DNA of 64,000 nucleotides from assembly GCF_006715395.1 (NCBI RefSeq), contig NZ_VFNC01000001.1, positions 3,720,001-3,784,000 of the forward strand, given 5' to 3'. Position numbers and translations under genes: made by a program. Source of the stretch: Streptomyces sp. SLBN-31 (GTDB lineage: Bacteria > Actinomycetota > Actinomycetes > Streptomycetales > Streptomycetaceae). A model generated the notes under the pieces. That model was given only the letters and a program-made list of their open reading frames with translations. It did not search any database and was not told where the DNA came from. Position 1 is the stretch's first letter; every line of letters begins with the position of its first letter. This document shows positions 36,125-44,777 of this stretch, piece by piece.

Positions 36125-36924
36125 CCCGCAATCCGTACGGTCGTGTTGGCGCCCCAGATCGCGAGCGACAGAAAGAAGTCGAGGACGTTGATCGCCACGA
36201 TCGAGGTCCGCACCGCGCGGCCCACCGCGACGCCGACGCCCGCCGGGCCGCCGCTCGCGTAGTAGCCGTAGAAGCAGTGCACGAGGATGATCAGGACGGC
36301 GAAGACGAGCACCTTGCCGAAGGACCACAGGACGTCGACCGGCGGCAGGTACTGGGAGAAGTAGTGGTCGTAGGTGCCCGCCGACTGGCCGTAGTAGCCG
36401 GTGGTGATGGTGCGGGCGGCAAGGTACGAGGACAGCAGGCCGATCACGTACAGCGGGATCACCGCGACGAAACCGGCGATCATCCGCGTGGTCACCAGGA
36501 ACGGCAGCGAGGGCACGCCCATGACCTCCAGGGCATCGGTCTCCTCGCTGATCCGCATCGCGCCGAGCTGGGCGGTGAAGCCCGCGCCGACGGTCGCGGA
36601 GAGCGCGAGTCCGGCCACCAGGGGTGCGATCTCCCGAGTGTTGAAGTACGCCGACAGGAACGCCACGAAGTTGGAGGTGCCCAGCTGGTTCAGCGCGGCG
36701 TAGCCCTGCAGGCCCACCTCCGTTCCGGTGAAGAACGACAGGAACGCGATGACGCCGACCGTGCCGCCCACGACCGCGAGGGCGCCGCGGCCGAAGCTCA
36801 CCTCGGCGAGCAGCCGCAGGATCTCCTTCTTGTAGCGCCGCAGGGTGCGGCCCGTCCAGGCCAACGAGCGGCCGTAGAAGGAGAGTTGGCGCCCCAGCGC
36901 CTCGAGACTGTCGAACAGCGCCAT
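36121..36924 (-). CDS. yrbEB: Mce complex permease YrbEB (MlaE family)
   Basis: 267 aa, five to six membrane helices. MlaE family motifs: REIAPLVAGLALSATVGAGF, TAQLGAMRISEETDALEVMG (EExDAL coupling helix to the ATPase) and VTTRMIAGFVAVIPLY. It pairs with YrbEA to form the inner-membrane channel of the Mce lipid importer. ATG at 36924 lies four bases after the stop of yrbEA, and its stop overlaps mceA. Confidence 0.92.
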   Translation of the reverse strand: MALFDSLEALGRQLSFYGRSLAWTGRTLRRYKKEILRLLAEVSFGRGALAVVGGTVGVIAFLSFFTGTEVGLQGYAALNQLGTSNFVAFLSAYFNTREIAPLVAGLALSATVGAGFTAQLGAMRISEETDALEVMGVPSLPFLVTTRMIAGFVAVIPLYVIGLLSSYLAARTITTGYYGQSAGTYDHYFSQYLPPVDVLWSFGKVLVFAVLIILVHCFYGYYASGGPAGVGVAVGRAVRTSIVAINVLDFFLSLAIWGANTTVRIAG

Positions 36925-36928
36925 AGCC

Positions 36929-37699
36929 TCAGCCCCTCTGCGGGACGACTTGGAAGTACACCGCGGTCATCACGAAGTTCGTCACGAACAGCAACATGAA
37001 GGTGATCACCACGGACTGGTTCACGGCGTCGCCCACACCCTTCGGGCCGCCCTTCGCGGTAAGTCCCTTGTACGAGGCGACGATCGCCGCGATCGCCCCG
37101 AAGACGAGTGCCTTGATCTCGGCCGCCCACAGGTCGGAGAGCTGGGCAAGGGTGGTGAAGGACGCGAGGTAGGCGCCCGGAGTGCCGTTCTGCAGGACGA
37201 CGTTGAAGAAGTAGCCGCCGGCGACGCCGACCACGGACACCAGACCGTTGAGCAGTACGGCGACGACCATGGACGCGAGCACCCGCGGGACGACCAGCCG
37301 GTGGACGGGGTCGATGCCGAGGACCTGCATCGCGTCGATCTCCTCGCGGATCTTCCGCGCCCCGAGGTCCGCGCAGATCGCCGTGCCCCCCGCGCCCGCG
37401 ATCAGCAGCGCGGTGACGATCGGCGAGGCCTCGCGCAGTACGGCGAGGACCGAGGCGGCGCCCGAGAAGGACTGGGCGCCGAGCTGTCGCGTCAGACTGC
37501 CGATCTGCAGCGCGATGACGGCGCCGAAGGGGATGGAGACAAGGGCGGTCGGCAGGATGGTGACGCTCGCGACGAACCAGGCCTGCTGGATGAACTCCCT
37601 TGCCTGGAAAGGCCGTCGGGGCATCGTCCGGACGACGTCCAGCGCCATCGCGAACAGGTTCCCCGACTGCCGCAGGGCACCGGTCGGTGACAGTCTCAT
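36929..37699 (-). CDS. yrbEA: Mce complex permease YrbEA (MlaE family)
   Basis: 256 aa, MlaE family. Motifs REASPIVTALLIAGAGGTAI, LGARKIREEIDAMQVLGIDP (coupling helix) and VPRVLASMVVAVLLNGLVSV. It forms the permease dimer with YrbEB in the cytoplasmic membrane. Its ATG overlaps the stop of the ATPase gene by four bases. Confidence 0.92.
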   Translation of the reverse strand: MRLSPTGALRQSGNLFAMALDVVRTMPRRPFQAREFIQQAWFVASVTILPTALVSIPFGAVIALQIGSLTRQLGAQSFSGAASVLAVLREASPIVTALLIAGAGGTAICADLGARKIREEIDAMQVLGIDPVHRLVVPRVLASMVVAVLLNGLVSVVGVAGGYFFNVVLQNGTPGAYLASFTTLAQLSDLWAAEIKALVFGAIAAIVASYKGLTAKGGPKGVGDAVNQSVVITFMLLFVTNFVMTAVYFQVVPQRG

Positions 37700-38637
37700 A
37701 CGTCCGCCACCGCCTTCCGCCGCCGCAACTCCGCTTCTCGTTCGGCAATCGCGTCCCAGCGGGGCGGTCGGAGGATGCCTGGGCCCGGCAGCAGGCGGGG
37801 AGTCAGAGCCTGGCTGCCGGGAGTCTGTGTGCCGTTGCCCAGTTGGGCCAGCTCCTGCTCGACCTGCGCGGCGTCCTTCTCCTCCGCCATGCCGATCGGG
37901 CCCTGCATCCGCCCGTTCAGGAACTGCCGCACAACCGGCTCGTCACTGGTCAGCAGCTCTTCCCGCGGGCCGAACATGACCAGCTCGCGCCGGAACAACA
38001 GGCCGATGTTGTCGGGGACCTGGCGGGCCGAGGCGATGTCGTGGGTGACGATCAGGAAGGTCGCGTCGATCTGCGCGTTGAGGTCGACGATGAGCTGGTT
38101 GAGATAGGCGACTCGGACGGGATCGAGGCCGGAGTCGGGCTCGTCGAAGAGGATGATCTCGGGGTCGAGGACGAGGGCGCGTGCGAGCCCGGCCCGTTTC
38201 CGCATCCCGCCGGATATCTCGCCGGGGAGTTTCGGCTCCGATCCGATCAACCCGACCATGTCCATCTTCTCCAGCACGATGCGGCGGATCTCGCTCTCGG
38301 ACTTGCGGGTGTGCTCACGCAGCGGGAACGCGATGTTGTCGTAGAGATTCATCGAGCCGAACAGTGCGCCGTCCTGGAACAGCACACCGAACAGCTTCCG
38401 CACCTCGTACAACTCGTGCTCGCGAAGCTTCGTGATGTCCCGCCCCGCGATGCGCACGCTGCCGCGGTCCGGCTTCAGCAGCCCGACGAGCGTCTTGAGG
38501 AACACCGACTTGCCCGTGCCGGAGGGGCCGAGCATGACGGACACCTCCCCGGCGGGCAGCCTCAGCGACACGTCCTGCCAGATGACCTGGTGACCGAAGG
38601 ACTTGGTCAGCCCTTCCACACAGATCTCGACACCCAT
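37696..38637 (-). CDS. mkl: Mce complex ATPase (Mkl/MceG, MlaF-like)
   Basis: 313 aa. ABC ATPase with Walker A MLGPSGTGKSVFLKTL, Q-loop LFQDGALF, signature GEISGGMRKRAGLARAL and Walker B EIILFDEPDSGLDP, H-loop VTHD. The C-terminal extension of 60 residues is usual for the actinobacterial Mkl group. ATG 38637 with AGAGGTGG upstream fits better than GTG 38646. It energises lipid import through YrbEAB/MceA-F. In mycobacteria the ATPase gene is unlinked to mce operons; here it heads the operon. Confidence 0.93.
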   Translation of the reverse strand: MGVEICVEGLTKSFGHQVIWQDVSLRLPAGEVSVMLGPSGTGKSVFLKTLVGLLKPDRGSVRIAGRDITKLREHELYEVRKLFGVLFQDGALFGSMNLYDNIAFPLREHTRKSESEIRRIVLEKMDMVGLIGSEPKLPGEISGGMRKRAGLARALVLDPEIILFDEPDSGLDPVRVAYLNQLIVDLNAQIDATFLIVTHDIASARQVPDNIGLLFRRELVMFGPREELLTSDEPVVRQFLNGRMQGPIGMAEEKDAAQVEQELAQLGNGTQTPGSQALTPRLLPGPGILRPPRWDAIAEREAELRRRKAVADV

Positions 38638-38659
38638 CCGGTCCACCTCTCGGCCCGCG

Positions 38660-38708
38660 GAGCTGCTCCGACATCTGCTCTACGGGGAGGGGCGGGCGGT
38701 CCGTCGCT
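38660..38708 (-). promoter_or_regulatory. putative promoter of the mkl-mce operon, shared element
   Basis: On the minus strand this reads GGAC (38702-38699), 14 bp, CGTAGAG (38684-38678), with conserved flanks including AGCGACGGAC and GAGCAGCTC. Nearly the same sequence with the same spacing precedes the transglycosylase gene at 41108-41154. The layout resembles an ECF sigma promoter about 45-60 bp before the start codon. Confidence 0.6.
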
Positions 38709-38791
38709 CGGGAGGGGGATTTTTTTCGGGTGGGTCTGCGGGGCGGAGTTCGGGTGGGGTCTGAGGGGGCTGTGCGGGTGGGTTCGGGCAC

Positions 38792-38817
38792 GGCCCGCGG
38801 GACCGTTCGAGCGGGCC
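38792..38817 (-). terminator. hairpin after the sigma-factor gene
   Basis: GGCCCGC (38792-38798) pairs with GCGGGCC (38811-38817), 12-nt loop, 105 bp past the sigma-factor stop and before the mce promoter. It is surrounded by G-rich direct repeats. Confidence 0.45.
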
Positions 38818-38921
38818 CGCAGGGCGGTTCGGGTGGACTTGTGGTGTTGATGCAGGCGGGGGCGCGGGGGGGTGGCTCGCGGGACGGATTCGGGCGGCCC
38901 TGCGCCCTGTTCTGGGTGGGG

Positions 38922-39941
38922 TTACGGGGCCGACGGGAGCGCGCTCAGGGCGGGGGTCGGCAGTGAGGCGGACGGCAGCGCGGGGGTGGGGACAGCGGAC
39001 TCGACCGGCGTGGTGGGCAGGTCGGGGAGACCTGTCACCGTCGGCAGTCCGGACACCTTGGGCACGTTGGGTACCCCCGGCACCTTCGGGACCGTCGGCG
39101 CCGAAACCTGCGGCAGAGGCGGGACCGGCAGCGGTACCGCCTGCGCTGCGTCGCTTGGGGACCCGGCCGTCGGGGGAGTGGTCGACGTGGCCGAGGGGGC
39201 CGGTGACTGCCGGACCCGGCTCGTGCCGGTGCTGTCGGTCCGCAGGGCCCCCGCGCCGGGAGCCACCGACGGATGCGGAGCCGTCGTGGTGCCGCCGCCC
39301 CCGTCCAGTGCGTACGGCAGCACGAACCCCGCCACCGCCAGCGTGGCCGCCGTCGACGCGACCGCCACGGCCTGTGCCTTGCCGCCGGCCTTGAGGCGCC
39401 CGCGGCCGAGCAGGAACAGCACGAAGCCGAGGGTCGCGGCCAGGGAGTTGCGCAGGGTTCGGCGGGCCCGGGCGAGCAGAGACTCGACGGTGCGGTAGCT
39501 CAGTCCCATCTTCACGGCGACCTGGCCGACGTCCAGGTCCTCCGACTTCAGCCACAGCGCCTCCGCCTGCCGGGCGGGCAGCTCACCGCTGCGCACCGCA
39601 AGCCACTTCGCCTCCGCCCGGTCGCACACCGCCTCCTCCACCGGCACCGGACCGGGCGCGATCAACGTCGGGCTGACGCGGACCTCAGCCTCGCGGTTGA
39701 CCTGCCGGTACCGGTCGACACACAGCCGCATCGTCACCGTCGTCAGCCACGCACCGAGCCGCTCCTCGTCGAGATCCGGCCGCTCCGCCGCGCGCAGCAT
39801 CGCGTCGTGCACGGCGTCCTCGGCGTCCTCCTGGCTCATCGACCTGCGCCGAGCCACCTTGAGCAACTGTTCGCGGTGGCTCCACATGCGCCGCCAACGC
39901 TCGTCGGCGGCATCCATCTCCGCATCCATCTCGGTCGCCAT
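38922..39941 (-). CDS. ECF-type RNA polymerase sigma factor with C-terminal membrane helix and Pro-rich tail
   Basis: 339 aa. Sigma region 2 at residues 20-82 (QEDAEDAVHDAMLRAAER, LGAWLTTVTMRLCVDRYRQ) and region 4 at about 118-168 (LPARQAEALWLKSEDLDVGQ, GLSYRTVESLLARARRTLRN). Unusually the chain continues into a membrane helix (residues about 187-212, VASTAATLAVAGFVLPYAL) and a 130-residue Pro/Val/Ser/Thr-rich tail with VPKVPGVPNVPKV-type repeats that should lie outside the cell. A membrane-tethered sigma factor could sense the envelope directly. It sits between the mce operon and the transglycosylase gene, which share an upstream element. Confidence 0.85.
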   Translation of the reverse strand: MATEMDAEMDAADERWRRMWSHREQLLKVARRRSMSQEDAEDAVHDAMLRAAERPDLDEERLGAWLTTVTMRLCVDRYRQVNREAEVRVSPTLIAPGPVPVEEAVCDRAEAKWLAVRSGELPARQAEALWLKSEDLDVGQVAVKMGLSYRTVESLLARARRTLRNSLAATLGFVLFLLGRGRLKAGGKAQAVAVASTAATLAVAGFVLPYALDGGGGTTTAPHPSVAPGAGALRTDSTGTSRVRQSPAPSATSTTPPTAGSPSDAAQAVPLPVPPLPQVSAPTVPKVPGVPNVPKVSGLPTVTGLPDLPTTPVESAVPTPALPSASLPTPALSALPSAP

Positions 39942-40055
39942 GAGGGCCCCTTCGCGCTCGCTCGCCGGTGTCCCGGTCCGGCGGGTGGCGACATTACCGT
40001 CGGGTAGCCGCGGTTGTGGAGGGGGAGGAGGCCATCGAGTTCGCGCCGTTACTGG

Positions 40056-41081
40056 TCAGAGGCCGGTGCTGGGGAGCACGTCACCGACGGGGAGGTCGAT
40101 GCTCGGGGTGGGTACGGGGGTGACCGGTTCGGCCGTACTCCCGCTCGCCGGGCGGGAGTTGGAGGGGGGCGGCGAGGTGGGGACGGACGGCGTCGGGGCC
40201 GGGGAGGGGGTGGTGCTCGGGCGAGGGGACGGTTTCGGCTTCGAGGTCGGCTTCGGCCGCGAAGGCTCGGGGTGCGTCGAGGACCGTACCGCCGGATCCG
40301 CCGTACTCGTCGAACCGTCCGGCACCACCCGGTGCCCCTCCAGGAAGTACGCGTACCAGGACCGCACCGTCCGCAGATACGCCGCCGAGTGGTTGTAGCC
40401 GAGGATCGCCCGGTCCAGCCCGGCGGCCTCGGACAGGTCCCGCCCGGCCGCGCACAGATACCGCCCCGCGGCGAGCGCCGCGTCGAAGACGTTGTCGGGG
40501 TCGGACCGCCCGTCGCCGTTCCCGTCCGCACCCCACCGCGCCCACGTCGACGGGATGAACTGCATCGGCCCCACCGCCCGGTCGTACACCGCGTCCCCGT
40601 CGTACGCACCACCGTCGGTGTCCCATACGACGGCGAAGGCACCGCCGTCCAGCCGCGGACCCAGGATCGGCGTCACCGTCGTACCGTCGGAGGTCACCCG
40701 CCCACCGCCCGCCTGCCCCGACTCCACCTGACCGATCGCGGCCAGCAACTGCCAGCGCAGCCCGCACCCGGGCGCGGTGTGGCCGAGCTCGGCCTCGGCG
40801 CGCCGGTAGGCGGCGAAGACGGTGGCGGGCACCGCGCCGCCCGTCGCCGCCGATGCCGTGCCCGTGCCCGAGCCTGTGCCCTTGTGCCTGCGTGTGAGCG
40901 GCGGAAGATCCGTGCGGTACGGAGTGTCACCGGACACGCTCGGCCCGTGCTCCGCGGTCTCCCGAGCCGGCACGGCGGCCCGCGCCTCGGTCGCCCCCGG
41001 CGCCTGCGACGCCGTCAGCGCCGCCATCGCCGCCGCCGCGACCGCCGTACCCCTGACACGTCTGACCCTCTGCCCTGCCAC
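40056..41081 (-). CDS. secreted lytic transglycosylase (SLT/MltB-like)
   Basis: 341 aa. Signal peptide with RVRRVRG and a hydrophobic Ala-rich core ending near ATEARA. Catalytic domain at residues about 85-240: LLAAIGQVESGQAGGG carries the catalytic Glu, with AVGPMQFIPSTWARWGAD, NVFDAALAAGRYLC and ILGYNHSAAYLRTV. The C-terminal 90 residues are a Pro/Ser/Thr linker. It cleaves peptidoglycan glycan strands outside the cell. A cell-wall hydrolase under the same promoter element as the mce operon would fit opening of the wall for a trans-envelope lipid importer. Confidence 0.88.
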   Translation of the reverse strand: MAGQRVRRVRGTAVAAAAMAALTASQAPGATEARAAVPARETAEHGPSVSGDTPYRTDLPPLTRRHKGTGSGTGTASAATGGAVPATVFAAYRRAEAELGHTAPGCGLRWQLLAAIGQVESGQAGGGRVTSDGTTVTPILGPRLDGGAFAVVWDTDGGAYDGDAVYDRAVGPMQFIPSTWARWGADGNGDGRSDPDNVFDAALAAGRYLCAAGRDLSEAAGLDRAILGYNHSAAYLRTVRSWYAYFLEGHRVVPDGSTSTADPAVRSSTHPEPSRPKPTSKPKPSPRPSTTPSPAPTPSVPTSPPPSNSRPASGSTAEPVTPVPTPSIDLPVGDVLPSTGL

Positions 41082-41107
41082 GTCCCGATCTCCTCCCTAT
41101 GAGCGGT

Positions 41108-41154
41108 GAGCTGCTCTCGACTGCTCTACGGGGACGGGCGGCACGTCCGTCGCT
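41108..41154 (-). promoter_or_regulatory. putative promoter of the transglycosylase gene, shared element
   Basis: Second copy of the element at 38660-38708: minus-strand GGAC (41148-41145), 14 bp, CGTAGAG (41130-41124), with the flanking AGCGACGGAC and GAGCAGCTC conserved. It ends 27 bp before the GTG/ATG region of the gene. Confidence 0.6.
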
Positions 41155-41530
41155 GTGCTCAGGGCCTGCCTGGCGGATCAGCCTCCTCCACATTGCGGCT
41201 GCACGCTTCCCCACTCTCGGCTTCGCTCGAGCGGGGCCCCCATGACCCCGCTCGGGACGGCTGAGAGGCTCGGTTACTCGCGGCCGACCTGATCCGCCGG
41301 GCAGGCCCTGGCCTGAAGGATGCGCGGATCGTCGATTACGTGGGCGGCCGTCACCTAGATGACGAGGCCTCTGACCCGCCGCAAGGCCCGACCGGCCGAA
41401 CGGTGCGATGGCGTTCCGAATGGCATCGCTAAATGCCGCCCGGCCGTCCTGAAGGGCCCGATACCTTAGGGGTATCAGGCCTGCGGAACAGGTATTGGAC
41501 GTTCGGGTAAGGGCACCAGAAGATAGCCGT
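41155..41530. other. intergenic region with one inverted repeat
   Basis: No gene is recognised. CGAGCGGGG (41228-41236) and CCCCGCTCG (41246-41254) form a 9-bp stem with 9-nt loop. AT content rises just before the MBL-fold gene. Confidence 0.45.
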
Positions 41531-42366
41531 ATGTCACCTCTTCCCATGCCCTCCGCCTGGGCGGGGCCTCTCCCCGAGGCTGCGCCGCCATCTGATATGG
41601 CTGTCTACCAGTTGCCTACGGGCACCTACGAAACCAGGGCGGTCTTCGCGTTCAAAGGCGGCTCATTCCGCGAAATGCGCAATTTCGCTGCAACGTCGGT
41701 CCTGGTGCAGCACCCCAAGGGTGATCTACTGATCGACGCGGGCTTCGGCTCCCAGGTCGCGTCGCACATGCGGGCTCTGCCACGGATGGAGCGCGCTCCG
41801 CACCAGTTGACCCGGACCGTGAGCGAGCAGCTGAAAGCCAGTGGCTACGACCACAGCAGGCTCCGTGGGGTGTTGGTAACGCATTGCCACTGGGACCATG
41901 TGAGCGGTCTCGACGATCTTCAGCTTCCCATCTGGATCAATGACAGAGAACTGATGCGGGCTCAAGCAATGGGGGAAGAGTTTTCCGCGAGGTCTCCGCA
42001 AGTCACACATTGCACCGATATCAATTGAAGGCTGCACCCTATCTTGGCTTTTCGTCGAGCTTCGATGTCTATGACGACGGCTCGGTAGTCGTCGTCGCCG
42101 CAGGCGGTCACACCAATGGCTCCGTCATCGTCTTCGTAACTTTGCCGACCGGTAAGCGGTACGCCTTCATCGGCGATTTGACCTGGCAACTCGATGCCAT
42201 CCGCCGTCGTGCCGAGCGCCCCCTCATGATGCGCATGCTCGCCGACACCGATCCCCAACTGGTGCGCGAGGACATGCTTCGTATGATCGCGCTCGCTGAC
42301 GTCATGCACATCGTCCCGGCCCATGACCTTTCCGCCTACGACGGGATCCCCATGCTGCTCAGCTGA
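41531..42366 (+). pseudogene. MBL-fold metallo-hydrolase, frameshifted
   Basis: The first part (41531-42028) has the metallo-beta-lactamase motif VLVTHCHWDHVSGL and the LLIDAGFGS strand, and ends prematurely at a TGA after VTHCTDIN. The second part, in another frame (to 42366), continues the fold: YLGFSSSFDVYDDGSVVVV, GGHTNGSVIVFV and RYAFIGDLTWQ, with the C-terminal HIVPAHD. A small indel at about 42005-42030 separates them. Quorum-quenching lactonase-like and other hydrolases share this architecture; the intact enzyme would be about 275 aa. Now probably inactive. Confidence 0.8.
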
Positions 42367-42538
42367 TCGGTATCAACCCAGGATCACTGGTGCGTGATGG
42401 CGTCTCAGTTGTTCCACGTCAACGACCGAACCCTGAACCAACCAGGTTCCACGGCGTGCAGCGACGCAGCGGCGAGTCTGTGTTGGGCTGGCCCGCGATC
42501 ATGCTGTGGCTGAGCGGAGGTGGCCGAGGACCTGCGCT
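42367..42538. other. left flank of IS copy 2, no gene
   Basis: Short sequence between the MBL-fold remnant and the IS. Before the insertion this DNA lay immediately downstream of the LysR gene now at 43926-44777. Confidence 0.4.
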
Positions 42539-42703
42539 TCATCGGGGCCTTCCTTACGTGGATACCCCTGGCTTGAGCCGGGGAGGAAGCGAAGCTCCTG
42601 CGGAGCAGGGCAGGGAGAGCCGGTTCGCCGCCGGGGCGGACCGACGGCCACCGCACACCGGCCGACACCCAGCGCTCACACGGGAGCTGATAGGGTGTGA
42701 GAT

Positions 42704-43912
42704 ATGGCGGAGCGGGTCAAGCGGGCGTTCAAGTACCGCTTTTACCCCACGGACGAGCAGGCGGCGGAGCTGTCGCGCACGTTCGGCTGCGTCCGCCTGG
42801 TGTTCAACAAGGCGCTGGAGGAGCGCACCCGGGCCTGGTACGGCGAGCAGAGCCGCATCTCCTACGTGCAGTCCTCCGCCGCGCTCACCCAGTGGAAGAA
42901 GACCGAGGAACTGGCCTTCCTGACCGAGGTGTCCTCCGTCCCGCTGCAGCAGGCGCTGCGTCATCTGCAGACGGCGTTCGCCAACTTCTTCGCCAAGCGC
43001 GCGAAGTATCCGCACTACAAGTCGCGGAAGAAGTCCCGCGCGTCGGCCGAATACACCCGCTCCGCCTTCACCTGGCGCGACGGACAGCTGACGCTGGCCA
43101 AGATGGCGCAGCCGCTGGACGTCCGCTGGTCGCGGCCGTTGCCCGAGGGTGCGGAGCCGACCACGGTGACCGTCTCCCGCGACGCGGCGGGCCGCTGGTT
43201 CGTGTCCCTGCTGTGCGAGGACAGCATCGCCCCGGCCCCCGCCACAAATCCGGCGGTCGGCGTCGACGCCGGGATCACGTCGCTGGTGACCCTGTCGACC
43301 GGGGAGAAGATCGCCAACCCGCGGCACGAGCGCCGCGACCGCGCCCGTCTCGCCAGGGCGCAGCGCGAGCTGGCGCGCAAGGCGAAGGGCTCGGCGAACC
43401 GGGAGAAAGCCCGTCGTCGCGTCGCCAAGGTCCATGCGCGGATCGCTGACCGGCGCCGCGACTTCCTGCACAAACTGACCTCGCGCATCGTCCACGAGAA
43501 CCAAGTGGTCGTGATCGAGGACCTGACCGTCCGCAACCTGCTGAAGAACGGGCGCCTGGCGCGCGCTATCTCGGATGCGGCCTGGACGGACCTGCGCATG
43601 ATGCTGGAGTACAAGTGCGCCTGGTACGGGCGCGAACTCGTCGTGATCGACCGCTTCTTGCCCAGCTCGAAGCTGTGCGGGAGCTGCGGCACGGTCCGCG
43701 GGAAGCTGCCGCTGAACGTCCGTGAGTGGACGTGTGCCTGCGGCGCGGTGCATGACCGCGACGTGAACGCGGCACGCAACATCCTGGCCGCCGGGCTGGC
43801 GGCGTCTGCCTGCGGAGACGGTGTAAGACCTCAACGGGAGTCCTCCCGGACGGGGCGGTCGTCGGTGAAACAGGAACCCCAGCGGGCGACCGCTGGAATC
43901 CCCCGCCTTTAG
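42704..43912 (+). CDS. tnpB: RNA-guided nuclease TnpB, copy 2
   Basis: 402 aa, ATG start (copy 1 has TTG). It differs from copy 1 by only a few residues, such as S50 for R, D-Q for E-K near residue 126, V187-D-A-G, S193 for P and E341 for A. RuvC residues D188, E272 and D353 and the zinc finger CGSCG/CACG are intact, so it should be an active guide-RNA-dependent nuclease. The substitutions are scattered, suggesting two independent transpositions from related parents and not a very recent duplication. Confidence 0.93.
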   Translation: MAERVKRAFKYRFYPTDEQAAELSRTFGCVRLVFNKALEERTRAWYGEQSRISYVQSSAALTQWKKTEELAFLTEVSSVPLQQALRHLQTAFANFFAKRAKYPHYKSRKKSRASAEYTRSAFTWRDGQLTLAKMAQPLDVRWSRPLPEGAEPTTVTVSRDAAGRWFVSLLCEDSIAPAPATNPAVGVDAGITSLVTLSTGEKIANPRHERRDRARLARAQRELARKAKGSANREKARRRVAKVHARIADRRRDFLHKLTSRIVHENQVVVIEDLTVRNLLKNGRLARAISDAAWTDLRMMLEYKCAWYGRELVVIDRFLPSSKLCGSCGTVRGKLPLNVREWTCACGAVHDRDVNAARNILAAGLAASACGDGVRPQRESSRTGRSSVKQEPQRATAGIPRL

Positions 43913-43929
43913 GCGGGGGAGGAAGTCAA
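43831..43929 (+). ncRNA. probable omega-RNA (right-end guide RNA) of IS copy 2
   Basis: Same three hairpins as in copy 1 (stem pairs at 43835-43848, 43879-43896 and 43900-43919), ending at TCAA. The guide would be read from the right flank TCCCGGTAGGCGGCC..., that is, the 3' end of the LysR gene. Confidence 0.65.
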
Positions 43930-44777
43930 TCCCGGTAGGCGGCCGTTGCGATCTGGACGAACGACCGGATCAGCGGGTTGGTGTCCGCCTTGTTCCATGC
44001 GGCCACTACACGGTTCGGCGGCATGTCGGTCAGCGGTATCACGGCCAGTTCCCCGGGCTGGCCGTGCCCGATCAATGTCATTCCGACGGTGCCGTTCCAG
44101 AGCACCGCCTGTATGCATTCCTGGACGGCCCGCACCACCGGACCCTCGCGGGGCTCGCCCCCGTTCCAGTACGACTGCCAGGCCGGGTCGGTGCCCTCGG
44201 GGAAACGGAACCAACGCCGGTCGGCCAGGTCGGCCAGCTCCAGGCTGTCGCGGTGGGCCATCGGGTCGTCGGCGCGCAGCAGCGCTCCTACCGGATCCGC
44301 CCGCAATTCATGTACGGCAAGACCCGTCTCGTCGAACGGCCCGCGGGTCAGGGCGACGTCGACCAGCCCGGCGCGCAGCCCGCAGGTCGGATCGCTCAGG
44401 TCGCTCTCGCGGATGCGGACCTCGACGTCCGGGTGTTCTCTGCGATACGCCGCGGCCAGCCGTGTCGCGCCTGGGTCGGTGCCGTCGGCCAGCATGCCGA
44501 CGGTGATGGTCGCGGGGCCGGCCACGGAAGCCACGCGCATGCGCATCTGGTCGGCCTGGCGCAGCAGGAGGCGGGCCTCCTCCAGCATGGTCGCGCCGGC
44601 CGGGGTGAGTGCCACGCCGGTGGCGCTGCGGTGCAGGAGTATGACGCCGAGGTTCCTCTCCAGCCGCTTGATCGCGCGGCTGAGTGGCGGCTGGCTCATG
44701 TGCAGCCGCGAAGCGGCCCGCCCGAAGTGGCGTTCCTCGGCGACGGCCACGAAATAGCGCAGTGTGCGCAGCTCCAT
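43926..44777 (-). CDS. LysR-family transcriptional regulator, stop codon formed by IS end
   Basis: 283 aa. N-terminal winged HTH: TLRYFVAVAEERHFGRAASR, LHMSQPPLSRAIKRLERNLG. C-terminal effector domain of periplasmic-binding fold (ITVGMLADGTDPG, RPD-type RADPVGALLRADDPM). The last codon and stop (GAT TGA) include the right end of IS copy 2. The uninterrupted gene would end GAA TGA, so the product differs only by Glu to Asp at the final residue. The target operon of this regulator is not evident; nothing intact is divergent from it. Confidence 0.9.
   Translation of the reverse strand: MELRTLRYFVAVAEERHFGRAASRLHMSQPPLSRAIKRLERNLGVILLHRSATGVALTPAGATMLEEARLLLRQADQMRMRVASVAGPATITVGMLADGTDPGATRLAAAYRREHPDVEVRIRESDLSDPTCGLRAGLVDVALTRGPFDETGLAVHELRADPVGALLRADDPMAHRDSLELADLADRRWFRFPEGTDPAWQSYWNGGEPREGPVVRAVQECIQAVLWNGTVGMTLIGHGQPGELAVIPLTDMPPNRVVAAWNKADTNPLIRSFVQIATAAYRD

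Larger units (their letters stand above)
42539..43929 (+). mobile_element. IS200/IS605-group element, TnpB-only (IS1341 type), copy 2
   Basis: 1391 bp, nearly identical to 20437-21828. Left boundary TCAT (42539-42542), right boundary TCAA (43926-43929). It lacks tnpA. The right end provides the last two bases of the LysR stop codon: joining the flanks at TCAT recreates GAA-TGA, whereas the inserted state reads GAT-TGA, so the neighbour gene was not broken. Confidence 0.9.

Noticed and set aside
40056..40076. LPSTG at the C-terminus of the transglycosylase as a sortase signal
   Set aside because: The protein ends one residue later; there is no hydrophobic helix or basic tail, so it is not a sorting signal.
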